From positions 4,690,501-4,754,500 of the forward strand of contig NZ_JACYGY010000001.1 of assembly GCF_015221875.1 (NCBI RefSeq): a stretch of DNA of 64,000 nt, given 5' to 3'. The notes beneath the pieces were generated by a model that searched no databases, had not been told where the DNA came from, and saw only the letters and a list, made by a program, of their open reading frames with translations. A program made the position numbers and the translations under genes. The stretch comes from Dyadobacter subterraneus. Its GTDB lineage: Bacteria > Bacteroidota > Bacteroidia > Cytophagales > Spirosomataceae. This document shows, piece by piece, positions 46,671 to 55,747 of the stretch; the first letter of the stretch is position 1, and each line of letters starts with the position of its first letter.

Positions 46671-47186
46671 AGAGTCCAGGTTAAGATTAATAATTGCACT
46701 ATTTTAATTTTATGTAAAAATTCTCTGTATTTACGTGAAACGATTAATTTTGGATTACGTAGTATCAAATATTTTACAACAAAATCACAAAGCACTTATA
46801 TATAGCATATTAACTGGAACAAATATAGTAATCGTATTAAGCTAGTTTCGCAAAAATGATTATAAAAAGCTTAGATTTGAATTTTTGTAGAATTAATTAT
46901 ATTGTATTTTACCAATATGTAGACAATTATCGAGAAACCATAAAACTAGAATTACAAGTCTTTCGAAGTAATTGTACAGTGCGGAGCGATTTGAACAATC
47001 TGACATTGAGAATTATTAGTAAAGTTATTTTTTTGCTTTATTATCCAGTTCTAATTCTATTTCAAAAAGAAGCGTAAAGAAATGATGGAAACCTTATTTT
47101 GGTATAGGCAAAAAAATATTGGCATCTGAATGATTTTTACAAACCATTCAGATGCCAATAGTCAGTTCCGGAAAACTGGTTAGAAA
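46671..47186. other. Long AT-rich intergenic region
   Basis: About 516 bp. The first 400 bp are strongly AT-rich and hold no convincing gene; a 73-codon frame at 46856-47077 has no recognisable family. The last part holds the strong terminator at 47117-47160 that ends the OsmC gene. A promoter for the anchor gene is expected but was not identified. Confidence 0.5.
47117..47160 (-). terminator. Strong terminator of the OsmC gene
   Basis: A perfect 16-bp stem (47117-47132 with 47145-47160) and a 12-nt loop. On the minus strand the stem is followed by six T, starting right after the last paired base. It is 26 bp below the OsmC stop. Confidence 0.88.
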
Positions 47187-47609
47187 TTACGCAAGCAACT
47201 CAACTTCCAAAGTTTTTTCTGCATTTAAAACTTTTGACACAGGACATTTTTCTTTTGCCGCATGAGCAATTTCATCAAATTTTTCAGCTGTAATACCAGG
47301 TACTTTCCCTTTCAAAACCAATGCGCTTTTTGTGATCGCACCTTGTGAGGGATCAAGTGTAATAACCGCAGAAACGCTAAGTTCATCAGCAGTAAAACCA
47401 GCTTCGTTCAAAAGAAAACTCAATTGCATGGCAAAACATCCTGCGTGTGCTGCTGCAATAAGTTCTTCCGGATTTGTTCCCACACCGTCAGCGAAACGGG
47501 TATTAAAAGAATATTGTGTATTTTCAAGGACAGTGCTTTGAGTACTCAATGTACCAGTTCCTTCTTTTCCGGTACCTTTCCAAACGGCATTTGCTCTACG
47601 ATTGATCAT
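47187..47609 (-). CDS. OsmC family peroxidase
   Basis: A 140-residue thiol peroxidase that reduces organic hydroperoxides. The two redox cysteines are in AHAGCFAM (about residues 55-62) and [10 protein letters not shown] (about 118-127), and the N-terminal [17 protein letters not shown] matches the OsmC branch. It is an isolated gene with its own strong terminator. Its role is in oxidative or osmotic stress, by family knowledge. Confidence 0.93.
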   Translation of the reverse strand: MINRRANAVWKGTGKEGTGTLSTQSTVLENTQYSFNTRFADGVGTNPEELIAAAHAGCFAMQLSFLLNEAGFTADELSVSAVITLDPSQGAITKSALVLKGKVPGITAEKFDEIAHAAKEKCPVSKVLNAEKTLEVELLA

Positions 47610-47757
47610 ATTTTTATTTATTTTTTGAATAATTAGTTGTGTTAACTTACCAATGGGAAAAATACTACCTTACAATTACCAATGCAAATTATTTAATTAT
47701 TAATACTACACCTGTTTTGATACCTCTGGCATTATTTTGTCAATAAAAAGTTAACGT

Positions 47758-47802
47758 CCCTACTTTATTAGGGGTTTTAAAAAACTTAGCGCACATTTGT
47801 GC
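47758..47802 (+). promoter_or_regulatory. Inverted repeats upstream of the lipoprotein gene
   Basis: Two small inverted repeats: CCCTA/TAGGG (47758-47762 and 47769-47773) and GCACA/TGTGC (47791-47802), 28-70 nt before the ATG. The second is a compact dyad like a transcription-factor operator. No exact -7 element was found. The function is not known. Confidence 0.3.
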
Positions 47803-47830
47803 AAGTACAACTCATAAAATTTAAATAGTC

Positions 47831-48376
47831 ATGACAAAAAAGCTAATTCCATTATTATTCGTTATTGCAATTCTTTTCCAGGGATGTAAAGGTGATGACG
47901 GTGCTCCGGGTGTAGATGGAGGAACTGTATTAGGGACAACTTTTGATCTTACAAAGGTCAATTTCACCTCTGCAAACAAGTACTTAACCAGTTATACTTT
48001 TGCAGCGACTTCACCGAATGTAAAAGTTCTGGAATCCGACCTGGTACTCATTTATATTTACTGGGGGGAAGATGTTCTTGGCAATAAACTAGACGCGTGG
48101 CGTTTGTTACCACAAACTACTTTCAATACAGGATTGGGAACTTTGATTTATAACTTTGATCGGACAGCAACAGATTTTTCTATTTTCCTTGACGGAAATG
48201 TTGATTACTCGAAGTTATCAACTGACTGGACTTCTAACCAGACTTTCCGTGTTGTTATCATTCCATCTGATTTCAGTTCAAGAAAAAGCGGTACAGTTGA
48301 TTACAGCGATTACGAAGCGGTTAAAAAATTCTATAATATCGACGAAAGTAAAATAGCAAAGTATCCTGCTAAATAA
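47831..48376 (+). CDS. Hypothetical lipoprotein with collagen-like stub
   Basis: A 181-residue exported protein. The signal ends at lipobox LFQGC (about 16-20), followed at once by KGDDGAPGVDGG, two or three Gly-X-Y-type triplets. The rest is a compact beta-rich domain of about 150 residues (VLIYIYWGEDVLGNKLDAW). Bacteroidota have many such lipoproteins with short collagen-like starts; their function is unknown. A strong terminator follows. Confidence 0.75.
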   Translation: MTKKLIPLLFVIAILFQGCKGDDGAPGVDGGTVLGTTFDLTKVNFTSANKYLTSYTFAATSPNVKVLESDLVLIYIYWGEDVLGNKLDAWRLLPQTTFNTGLGTLIYNFDRTATDFSIFLDGNVDYSKLSTDWTSNQTFRVVIIPSDFSSRKSGTVDYSDYEAVKKFYNIDESKIAKYPAK

Positions 48377-48433
48377 TATTTGAAGCCGGTTCATAACTGT
48401 ATTGCAAAAAGGATACGGTTGGAAAAAATCACA

Positions 48434-48467
48434 AAATCCGGTAACTTTTTACCGGATTTATTTTTTT
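48434..48467 (+). terminator. Strong terminator of the lipoprotein gene
   Basis: A perfect 11-bp stem (48434-48444 with 48449-48459), a 4-nt loop and a run of seven T. It ends only 8 nt before the next ATG, so the next gene has little room for its own promoter and may depend on readthrough. Confidence 0.88.
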
Positions 48468-48474
48468 ACTCACT

Positions 48475-49080
48475 ATGAAAAATATTCTTAACCTAGCTTT
48501 ATTATTAATTATTTGTATTTCCGGAAAAGCCCAGACCTTCGAAAAAGAAACCGAACTTTTCAGAAAGCATTATAAAGAAGATTTTTTAAAATCTAAAAAT
48601 TCGCCTTTAAAAAAGGACGATCTCGCTTATCTCCGTTTTTTCGAGCCTGATTCCACCTATCGCGTCAAAGCAATTTTTAAAAGAATCGAAAAAAGCAGGC
48701 CTTTTGAAATGCCCACTTACAGCGATACCAATAAAACTTATGTAAAATACGGTCAGCTTAAATTCCGTCTGCACGGCCGCAGACAATCACTCATTGTTTA
48801 CAGAAGTTTGAGTTTACAATCTCTTCCTCAATATCGTGATTATTTGTTTTTACCTTTTAAGGATAAAACCAATGGATTGCAATCCTATGGCGGGGGCCGC
48901 TATATTGATTTAAGAACGGGTGATATCAAGGATAATGTGGTGGAACTGGATTTCAACAAAGCATATAATCCATACTGCGCATATAGCGACGGGTATCATT
49001 GCCCGATTCCACCAGCGGCTAACCATTTGACGGCCAAAATTGAGGCCGGTGAGAAAAATTTTGCCAAGGAACATAAATAA
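48475..49080 (+). CDS. DUF1684 domain-containing exported protein
   Basis: A 201-residue protein with a Sec signal (about 1-19, ending KAQ). The DUF1684 features include SPLKKDDLAYLRFFEPD (about 43-59), QYRDYLFLPFKDKTNG and a C-terminal DFNKAYNPYCAYSDGYHCPIPP (in short pieces: FNKAYNPYCAYSD, YHCPIPP). The biochemical function is unknown. It is followed 22 bp later by dinB. Confidence 0.85.
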   Translation: MKNILNLALLLIICISGKAQTFEKETELFRKHYKEDFLKSKNSPLKKDDLAYLRFFEPDSTYRVKAIFKRIEKSRPFEMPTYSDTNKTYVKYGQLKFRLHGRRQSLIVYRSLSLQSLPQYRDYLFLPFKDKTNGLQSYGGGRYIDLRTGDIKDNVVELDFNKAYNPYCAYSDGYHCPIPPAANHLTAKIEAGEKNFAKEHK

Positions 49081-49102
49081 AAATTGCTATGTTTCTTAAT
49101 CC

Positions 49103-50203
49103 ATGTCTGATTCACCGCCATCGCACCGTAAAATAATCCACATTGATATGGATGCATTTTATGCGTCCGTGGAGCAGCGCGACTTTCCCGAATACAGAGG
49201 AAAACCTTTGGCCGTGGGAGGTTCCCCAACAGGACGTGGCGTGGTAGCAACGGCTAGCTATGAAGCCAGAAAATTTGGCGTACGTTCAGCGATGTCTTCC
49301 CGAAAAGCAATTCAGCTTTGCCCGGATATTATTTTTGTTTTCCCAAGATTTGATGCCTACAAAGCAGTTTCCCGAAGTATCAGGGAAATATTTCAGCGTT
49401 ATACCGATATTATCGAACCGCTGTCGCTGGATGAAGCTTTTCTGGATGTTACACAAGATAAACTGCAAATCGGTTCTGCTCTTGAAATTGCAAAGCAGAT
49501 CAAAAAAGCAATAAAAGATGAACTTAACCTGACTGCGTCGGCGGGCGTTTCCACTAATAAATTTGTTGCCAAAATTGCCTCCGATATCAATAAACCTGAT
49601 GGTCTTACTTTTATTGGACCTTCCAAAATTGAGACATTCGTAAACAATCTTCCGGTTGAGAAATTTTTTGGCGTGGGAAGAGTTACGGCTCAAAAAATGA
49701 ATAATATGCAGTTATTCACAGGAGCTGATTTAAAGAAACTAACAGAAAATGAACTGGTTAAGCATTTTGGAAAAGCAGGACATTTTTATTTCAAAATTGT
49801 AAGGGGTATAGATGAACGGGAAGTGCAGACCCACAGAGAAACCAAATCTCTTGGAGCGGAAGATACGTTTACTTATGATTTAAGTACCGTCGATGAAATG
49901 CATAAGGAGCTTGATATTATTGCGGAAACCGTTTTCAGAAGATTGCAAAAAAGTCAATTAAAAGGACGCACGATTACGCTGAAAATTAAATATAACGACT
50001 TCACACAAATCACCAGAAACTTTTCCTATTCCCATCCCGTGGGAGATTTTGAAACCATTTTCAATACAGCCAAACAACTTTTGGAAAAGGTTGATATGGA
50101 AGAAAAGACAGTACGCTTACTGGGAATTTCGCTGTCAAATTTTGGCGAACCAGAAATTAAACCCAGAAAACCGCGCGACCCGGAGCAGCTGGAATTATTT
50201 TGA
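49103..50203 (+). CDS. dinB: DNA polymerase IV
   Basis: A 366-residue Y-family translesion polymerase. The catalytic acidic residues are in IHIDMDAFYASVEQ (about 12-25) and SLDEAFLDVT (about 106-115). The steric region YEARKFGVRSAM, the helix-hairpin-helix thumb (FFGVGRVTAQKM), a little-finger domain and a C-terminal QLELF, which is a beta-clamp binding motif, are all visible. It lies 22 bp after the DUF1684 gene. SOS control is likely but no box was recognised. Confidence 0.95.
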   Translation: MSDSPPSHRKIIHIDMDAFYASVEQRDFPEYRGKPLAVGGSPTGRGVVATASYEARKFGVRSAMSSRKAIQLCPDIIFVFPRFDAYKAVSRSIREIFQRYTDIIEPLSLDEAFLDVTQDKLQIGSALEIAKQIKKAIKDELNLTASAGVSTNKFVAKIASDINKPDGLTFIGPSKIETFVNNLPVEKFFGVGRVTAQKMNNMQLFTGADLKKLTENELVKHFGKAGHFYFKIVRGIDEREVQTHRETKSLGAEDTFTYDLSTVDEMHKELDIIAETVFRRLQKSQLKGRTITLKIKYNDFTQITRNFSYSHPVGDFETIFNTAKQLLEKVDMEEKTVRLLGISLSNFGEPEIKPRKPRDPEQLELF

Positions 50204-50236
50204 TTCCCGTTTTTAACGATGATGCTAAATAAAAAA

Positions 50237-50270
50237 AACGCTTTACCGACCGAAATCTAAGTAAAGCGTT
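50237..50270 (-). terminator. Terminator between dinB and the metalloprotease gene
   Basis: A perfect 10-bp stem (AACGCTTTAC at 50237-50246 with its complement at 50261-50270) and a 14-nt loop. The T-run lies on the minus strand side (TTTTTTATTTAG), so it best serves the metalloprotease transcript, about 107 bp after that stop. Confidence 0.7.
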
Positions 50271-50376
50271 ACGTAACAATTGAGCGTAGGTTAAACTTTT
50301 TATATACTATCGGCTGACGGTTTCGGAATGACTATTTCAACAAGTTGATAGTCCTTTGCCGACTGCCGAAAGCCCT

Positions 50377-52527
50377 TTAATATTTCATTATTTTCTTGGT
50401 AAGCGTTTTTGTATCAAATACAGCTTTTACAATGTACAATCCTGCTGCTGAATTTTGCAGGTTAAAATCAAAAACATTGGTACTCACCTCTCCACTTGGC
50501 AAAGTCAGTTTTGCGACTTCATTTCCCGTGACCGAATAAATTGTAATAGACTGTAAACCTGTCGGATGCGGATAGAACTGCACCGATATTTCTCCGCTTG
50601 TGGGATTTGGCGTGACAAGAAAACCAGCTTCTTTGAGGTTTGGATTGACCGTCACGGTTCGAATATTAATATCATCCAGATAAATATCATTCTCGTTACC
50701 ATTGATATTTACGAAGGCAATAAGCACATTTCCTTTGCTAATATAATCGGTAATATTAAGCTCTTCCTGACGCCATTCTGATGCTGTCGGGGCAAATGCG
50801 GTTCTGGTAGCAGCTGTTCTTGTTATTAGATTTGGTCCCCATTTTTTGTATAAACTCGTATAGGTCAATCCGCAGTCTGTACTGATCATTACCTGAAGTG
50901 TATCCCATACATTTCCCGTAGTGGTTGACGAAGTGTAGGTTGCAGCAGCCACTTGAAACGATACAAATGCAGAATCTACACCCGCTATATTCACAGTAGG
51001 ACTACGTAAATAATCCTTCTGGCCAATAGCTAAGTAATCGAAATTTCTGACCCTTGCTGAAGCATTTCCGGTTTTTGCAGCATCCGTTGTTTTTTCCCAG
51101 GTTTGTCCGCCGTCCGGATTGACAACATCCCAGGCCGTTGGCGGAAATGTTCCTTCAAAACCTTCAACAATCGGCGGTGCGGAAGGTAAATAATAAATAA
51201 AATCGAAACTGAGCATATCATTGGAAGTATCCTCATCCTGAGCGCCGTTTGGATTGACAGAAGTAACAGTCAGAACATGATTTCCTTCAACTGTCGTAAT
51301 ACTGGCCAGGGTAACAGTCGTTTCCGAGTAGCTGGCCAGCGAACCTGTCCATTTGTAGCTCACCACCGGACCATTATCCACGCTTGTGTTAATCGTTACC
51401 GATGTGATGGTTTCGGATCCGCGGTTTCTGAGTATAACCTGAGGCGTAAACGTATTCGCACATAAACGCTGATCCGGCTGGGTAATTTGCTTAATCGATG
51501 CATCCTTGCCTTTCAAATCCAATGCCTGACAACCTTTTGATGAGCTTAAAATCGACCGGTAGTTTGCAAAAGCAGTTTCCATCCTGGCAACCTGCTCGAC
51601 TGTAAACATCAAAAGGCATGCATCCGCTGTATAATCCATATAATTCTGATACATGATACCTGGCGAAGTTGTTGTACAATTGTCAGTCACAACCCCCGTT
51701 CTGCAAGTACTTGAACTGTTTCCCTGATTAGGCGTGTCTGATACGCCGTCACTTCCTGCGCAGCTTCCGTTATCATCACCCCAGATATGAATCAGGTTAA
51801 AGTAGTGTCCTATTTCGTGTGTAAGTGTTTTACCTTCATTAAATCCGGTTGCATTTCCACCGGGCAAGCTATTATAGGCAATTACAACTCCTTGCTCCTC
51901 AGGACTTCCATCATTTGGGAAAGTAGCATAACCTAAGGTATTGTTAGACAAAACACAAATCCAGATATTCAAATAACTATCCGGATCCCAGGCCGTTGCA
52001 CCTCCTGTTGCGGAGTGTTTTACATAATTACTGGTATAGTCAAAAGATGTTTGGGTAGTACTATATCTGACAATTCCTGTTGTTGGTTCATCGTTTGGTG
52101 TGCGCTGAGCAAGACAAAACTGAATTCCCGACGAGCCGAACAAGCTTTTGAAATATGACGGGATTTTAGAAGCACCTGCGTTTAATCCTGCATAATCTTT
52201 ATTGATGGTATCGAGCTGAGCCCGAATTTGTGCGTCCGTTACCTGTGCCTGGTTTCTCATCACAACGTGAAAAACCACCGGTACAGTTACCAGCTCTCCT
52301 GTTTTCATAGATTTTCTGCTTGCAATACGCTCAGCAACGAGCTTGCGAAGCTGCTCCTCTCTTTCACTGAATTTTTGCCTTAAACCTGGATTTGCAGAAA
52401 ATCTTTGTTCCAAAAGCGGCATGGTAGCACATCTTTCCTGAGCTTTTACAAAAAAAGGAAATGCCAGAAGAGAAATTATAAGAACCAGTTTGGATAAATT
52501 TATTGCATCAATATTTAATTTGGACAT
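50377..52527 (-). CDS. M43-family zinc metalloprotease with T9SS sorting domain
   Basis: A 716-residue secreted protease. Signal peptide about 1-30 (ending VKAQ), propeptide-like region to about 75, then the pappalysin/cytophagalysin domain. The zinc site HEIGHYFNLIH has His237, Glu238, His241 and His247, with a following Asn-Tyr-Met-Asp Met-turn (YMDYTADACLLMF). Beta-sandwich domains follow, and the C-terminus (LVTPNPTSGEISVQF, then SAAGLYIVKAVF) is a type IX sorting domain. It should act outside the cell or on its surface. Confidence 0.92.
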   Translation of the reverse strand: MSKLNIDAINLSKLVLIISLLAFPFFVKAQERCATMPLLEQRFSANPGLRQKFSEREEQLRKLVAERIASRKSMKTGELVTVPVVFHVVMRNQAQVTDAQIRAQLDTINKDYAGLNAGASKIPSYFKSLFGSSGIQFCLAQRTPNDEPTTGIVRYSTTQTSFDYTSNYVKHSATGGATAWDPDSYLNIWICVLSNNTLGYATFPNDGSPEEQGVVIAYNSLPGGNATGFNEGKTLTHEIGHYFNLIHIWGDDNGSCAGSDGVSDTPNQGNSSSTCRTGVVTDNCTTTSPGIMYQNYMDYTADACLLMFTVEQVARMETAFANYRSILSSSKGCQALDLKGKDASIKQITQPDQRLCANTFTPQVILRNRGSETITSVTINTSVDNGPVVSYKWTGSLASYSETTVTLASITTVEGNHVLTVTSVNPNGAQDEDTSNDMLSFDFIYYLPSAPPIVEGFEGTFPPTAWDVVNPDGGQTWEKTTDAAKTGNASARVRNFDYLAIGQKDYLRSPTVNIAGVDSAFVSFQVAAATYTSSTTTGNVWDTLQVMISTDCGLTYTSLYKKWGPNLITRTAATRTAFAPTASEWRQEELNITDYISKGNVLIAFVNINGNENDIYLDDINIRTVTVNPNLKEAGFLVTPNPTSGEISVQFYPHPTGLQSITIYSVTGNEVAKLTLPSGEVSTNVFDFNLQNSAAGLYIVKAVFDTKTLTKKIMKY

Positions 52528-52742
52528 TTTTTCAAGATGGTAATGTTGACGATTTAGAGCTTGTCAGGGGCCTCCGATTCATACGTCGTGCCGATATTTA
52601 CTACGTACGAAAAAAAGACCGTGAATGATGCAACCCGATTCTTATTTAATTTCAATTTAATTTTTTCGAGGACTATACTATACGTTTGGGCATGAAGTAA
52701 CCGGAAAGTGAATTGAAATTCAAAAATATCCGAAAGAAATGA

Positions 52743-53672
52743 TCAAACCGTTTCAATATATTTTAACATCATCTTCAAACCGGCCTCGTCAGGAAGTTTT
52801 CCAAAACCCGCTCCCATGTTGTCAACTAGATGTTTTTTATCAGAAGTGCCCGGAATCACACAGTTGACAGCCGGATTTGCAAGAATGTATTTTAAGAAAA
52901 ATTGCGCCCAGCTTTTGATATCATAATCCCCTGCCCACGGCGGCAACGCTTTACCTTTTACCATTTTAAAAAGCGACCCGCTATCAAAAGGCTCATTAAT
53001 GATAACGGCCACACCGTTATCCTGAGCCGTTTTAAGCAGACTTTTCTCTGCATTTCTTACCTTGATGGAATAATTGAACTGCACAAAATCAACCACCTTT
53101 GACCTAACAATCTGTTCCAGCTGCTGATGTGCAGAAACGGAATAATGTGTTATCCCGGCGTACCTGACTTTCCCTTCTTCCTTCCATCCCTTGATCGTTT
53201 TTAGATGCATCTGCCAATCCTGCAAATTATGAACTTGCATGAGATCCATCGTTTTTCTTCTCATTTTCAGAAAAGATTCATTCATCTGGTCAATTCCTGC
53301 CTGTTTTCCTGTTGTCCAGACTTTCGTAGCGTAAAAGAAATTATCTTTAAAATCCAGACCCGCAGTAAGATCGCCTATTACTTGCTCTGCCCTTCCATAC
53401 ATCGGGGAAGAATCAATTACTTTTCCACCCAACTTATTCATGCTGGTTAAAACTTCGGTTAATCCTTCCTTTTCAGAAGGAGAATCTCCCACGTCAAATT
53501 GGATCCACGATCCTAACCCCACAACTGGCAATTTTTCCTTTGTACCCGGAATATTTCTTTGCAACATAGTCTGTTGGTTTTCAGCCATGATATTTTCATA
53601 ATTCAATAACGCAGCTGCGCCTATGCAACCAATCTGCATCATCGCCTCCCGCCTTGATATCTCATTTTTCAT
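52743..53672 (-). CDS. Aldo/keto reductase, Tat-type exported
   Basis: A 309-residue NADP(H)-dependent oxidoreductase of the AKR family. Active-site Tyr is in SSPMYGRAEQ (about residues 90-99), with Lys in ATKVWTTGK and His in MQVHNLQDW. The N-terminus SRREAMMQIGCIGAAAL looks like a twin-arginine signal, as in several Bacteroidota AKRs that are exported folded with cofactor. A twin-arginine call is made from the motif only. The natural substrate is unknown. Confidence 0.85.
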   Translation of the reverse strand: MKNEISRREAMMQIGCIGAAALLNYENIMAENQQTMLQRNIPGTKEKLPVVGLGSWIQFDVGDSPSEKEGLTEVLTSMNKLGGKVIDSSPMYGRAEQVIGDLTAGLDFKDNFFYATKVWTTGKQAGIDQMNESFLKMRRKTMDLMQVHNLQDWQMHLKTIKGWKEEGKVRYAGITHYSVSAHQQLEQIVRSKVVDFVQFNYSIKVRNAEKSLLKTAQDNGVAVIINEPFDSGSLFKMVKGKALPPWAGDYDIKSWAQFFLKYILANPAVNCVIPGTSDKKHLVDNMGAGFGKLPDEAGLKMMLKYIETV

Positions 53673-53896
53673 AAGCCTGGTTTTTCAGGTCAGGTATTAA
53701 AAAGTTATTCCAATGGTGAAATTTATTCTTCCATTTCCAACCATTTCTTTTTGGATGGGTCTCCTATCAAAACGCATTTCCCGAAAAAACACAATTCCGA
53801 GTGCTATTTAAAATTAAAACCGTTACTTTTTTGTTACTAAATATCTTGTCTCAATATAAATCTTGAAAGGGTTCTGTCCCTTATGGCATAAAAACT

Positions 53897-53904
53897 TATC
53901 TTTG
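53897..53904 (+). promoter_or_regulatory. Candidate promoter of the ABC transporter operon
   Basis: TATCTTTG, identical to the dnaA and recA elements, lies 16 nt before the transporter ATG. The -33 region has no exact TTG at standard spacing. Confidence 0.45.
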
Positions 53905-53920
53905 TGCCTTTATATAAAAA

Positions 53921-55747
53921 ATGAAAACATACTTCCGATTATTATCTTTTGCCAGGCCTATTGAACGATTCGCCATTCCATACCTTATCTGCACGGTTCT
54001 TGGTGTAATTTTCACTACATTAAATTTAGCCTTGCTTGCTCCATTACTGATGACTTTGTTCAAAAGTGGAACAGCAGGAACAGAATTGATTAAAGAGCCA
54101 AAAAGCTGGTTTGATGTAGCCGATTACTTGAATTATTTTGCACAGCAGGCCAATCTTACCTATGGCCCTTATGGTGCTTTACAACTTGTTTGTGCAGTGA
54201 TTGTAGGATCGGTTCTTCTTGGAAACATCTTCCGTTATTTTTCCCAGAGAATTATGGAAAACCTTCGGATACATACATTGTTGAATCTGCGTAAAACGGT
54301 TTTTAACAATGTAATGAACCTTCAGGTCGGTTATTTCAGCAATCAGCGTAAGGGAGATATCATTGCGAAAATTGCCTCAGACGTAGGCGTTGTCCAGTTT
54401 TCTGTGACAGGAACTTTGCAGGTTCTTTTTAAAGAGCCTTTGCAGCTGCTGGCTTATGTGTTTATGCTGTTTTCCATTTCGTTCAAATTGACGATTTTCG
54501 CCGTTCTTGTAATCCCGATTTCAGCATTTATTATATCCAAAATTGTAAAACGGTTAAAAGAACAGGCTAAACAAGCCCAGGAAATGTTTGGGTTGATGAT
54601 CAGTTATCTGGACGAAGCTTTAACAGGTATCAAAATCATTAAGTCTTTTAACGCAACTCAGGCAATCAAAACAAAATTTGATTCCGAAAACGTGCGCTAT
54701 TCAGATCTTGGAAGAAAAATGGCTCGCCGTCAGCAACTTGGAGGTCCTGTTTCCGAATTTTTAGGTGTAAGTATGGTTACTTCCATTGTTTTATATGGTG
54801 GTTCTCTGATTCTTGATAATCAGTCTGATCTGAGCGTTGCAGCATTTATTTCCTACATCGGTATTTTCTCGCAGGTTATGCGTCCTGCAAAAGCAATCAC
54901 AGATTCGTTTAGTACAATTCACGCTGGTATTGCTGCCGGAGAGCGTGTTCTGGATCTGATTGACGAAAAACCAACCATTGTTGATTCTCCTGATGCCGTA
55001 GCCATAACTTCATTTAATGAAGCCATTCGTCTGGAAAATCTTTCCTTTACATACTCGGAAAGAACGGTTCTTAAATCTATTAATCTTACTATTCCAAAAG
55101 GAAAAACCATTGCATTGGTTGGACCCTCTGGCGGAGGAAAATCTACTTTAATGGATTTGATTCCAAGATTTATTGAAGCCGAAAAAGGGAAAGTCACGAT
55201 TGACAATGTTGATGTAAAAGACATTACCATGGAATCGCTTTGGTCACTGATTGGCGTTGTAAATCAGGAATCGATGCTTTTCAATGATACTATTTTCAAC
55301 AACATTGCTTTTGGTATGCCAAATGCCACGCAGGAACAGGTTGAAAATGCAGCAAAAATTGCAAATGCTCACGAGTTTATTCTTCAAACTGACCATGGTT
55401 ATGAAAGCAATATCGGTGATCGTGGAATGAAACTTTCAGGTGGACAAAAACAGCGTATTTGTATCGCCAGGGCCGTTTTGAAAAATCCACCGATCATGCT
55501 TTTGGATGAAGCCACTTCGGCGCTTGATACCGAATCAGAAAAACTGGTGCAGGAAGCTTTGAATAATCTGATGAAAAACAGAACTTCTCTGGTGATTGCC
55601 CACAGATTAAGTACAATTCAAAATGCCGATTTAATTGTGGTGCTTGAAGACGGACAAATTATTGAGACAGGAAATCATATGCAGCTCATGGCAAGTCACG
55701 GTTTGTACAAAAAACTGATTGACATGCAGCAGTTTACAGAAGTATAA
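53921..55747 (+). CDS. MsbA-like ABC transporter (permease fused to ATPase)
   Basis: A 608-residue half-transporter that would form a homodimer. Six membrane helices span about 15-330, followed by the ATPase: Walker A GPSGGGKST (about 399-407), signature LSGGQKQR (about 507-514) and Walker B PIMLLDEATSALD. It resembles lipid/LPS flippases and multidrug exporters. The stop codon is directly followed by the ATG of a glycosyltransferase, so it probably exports or flips a glycolipid. Confidence 0.92.
   Translation: MKTYFRLLSFARPIERFAIPYLICTVLGVIFTTLNLALLAPLLMTLFKSGTAGTELIKEPKSWFDVADYLNYFAQQANLTYGPYGALQLVCAVIVGSVLLGNIFRYFSQRIMENLRIHTLLNLRKTVFNNVMNLQVGYFSNQRKGDIIAKIASDVGVVQFSVTGTLQVLFKEPLQLLAYVFMLFSISFKLTIFAVLVIPISAFIISKIVKRLKEQAKQAQEMFGLMISYLDEALTGIKIIKSFNATQAIKTKFDSENVRYSDLGRKMARRQQLGGPVSEFLGVSMVTSIVLYGGSLILDNQSDLSVAAFISYIGIFSQVMRPAKAITDSFSTIHAGIAAGERVLDLIDEKPTIVDSPDAVAITSFNEAIRLENLSFTYSERTVLKSINLTIPKGKTIALVGPSGGGKSTLMDLIPRFIEAEKGKVTIDNVDVKDITMESLWSLIGVVNQESMLFNDTIFNNIAFGMPNATQEQVENAAKIANAHEFILQTDHGYESNIGDRGMKLSGGQKQRICIARAVLKNPPIMLLDEATSALDTESEKLVQEALNNLMKNRTSLVIAHRLSTIQNADLIVVLEDGQIIETGNHMQLMASHGLYKKLIDMQQFTEV

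Noticed and set aside
46856-47077. 73-codon open frame in the AT-rich spacer
   Set aside because: No family resemblance, no partner gene, biased low-complexity composition and no clear start context; it is likely chance.
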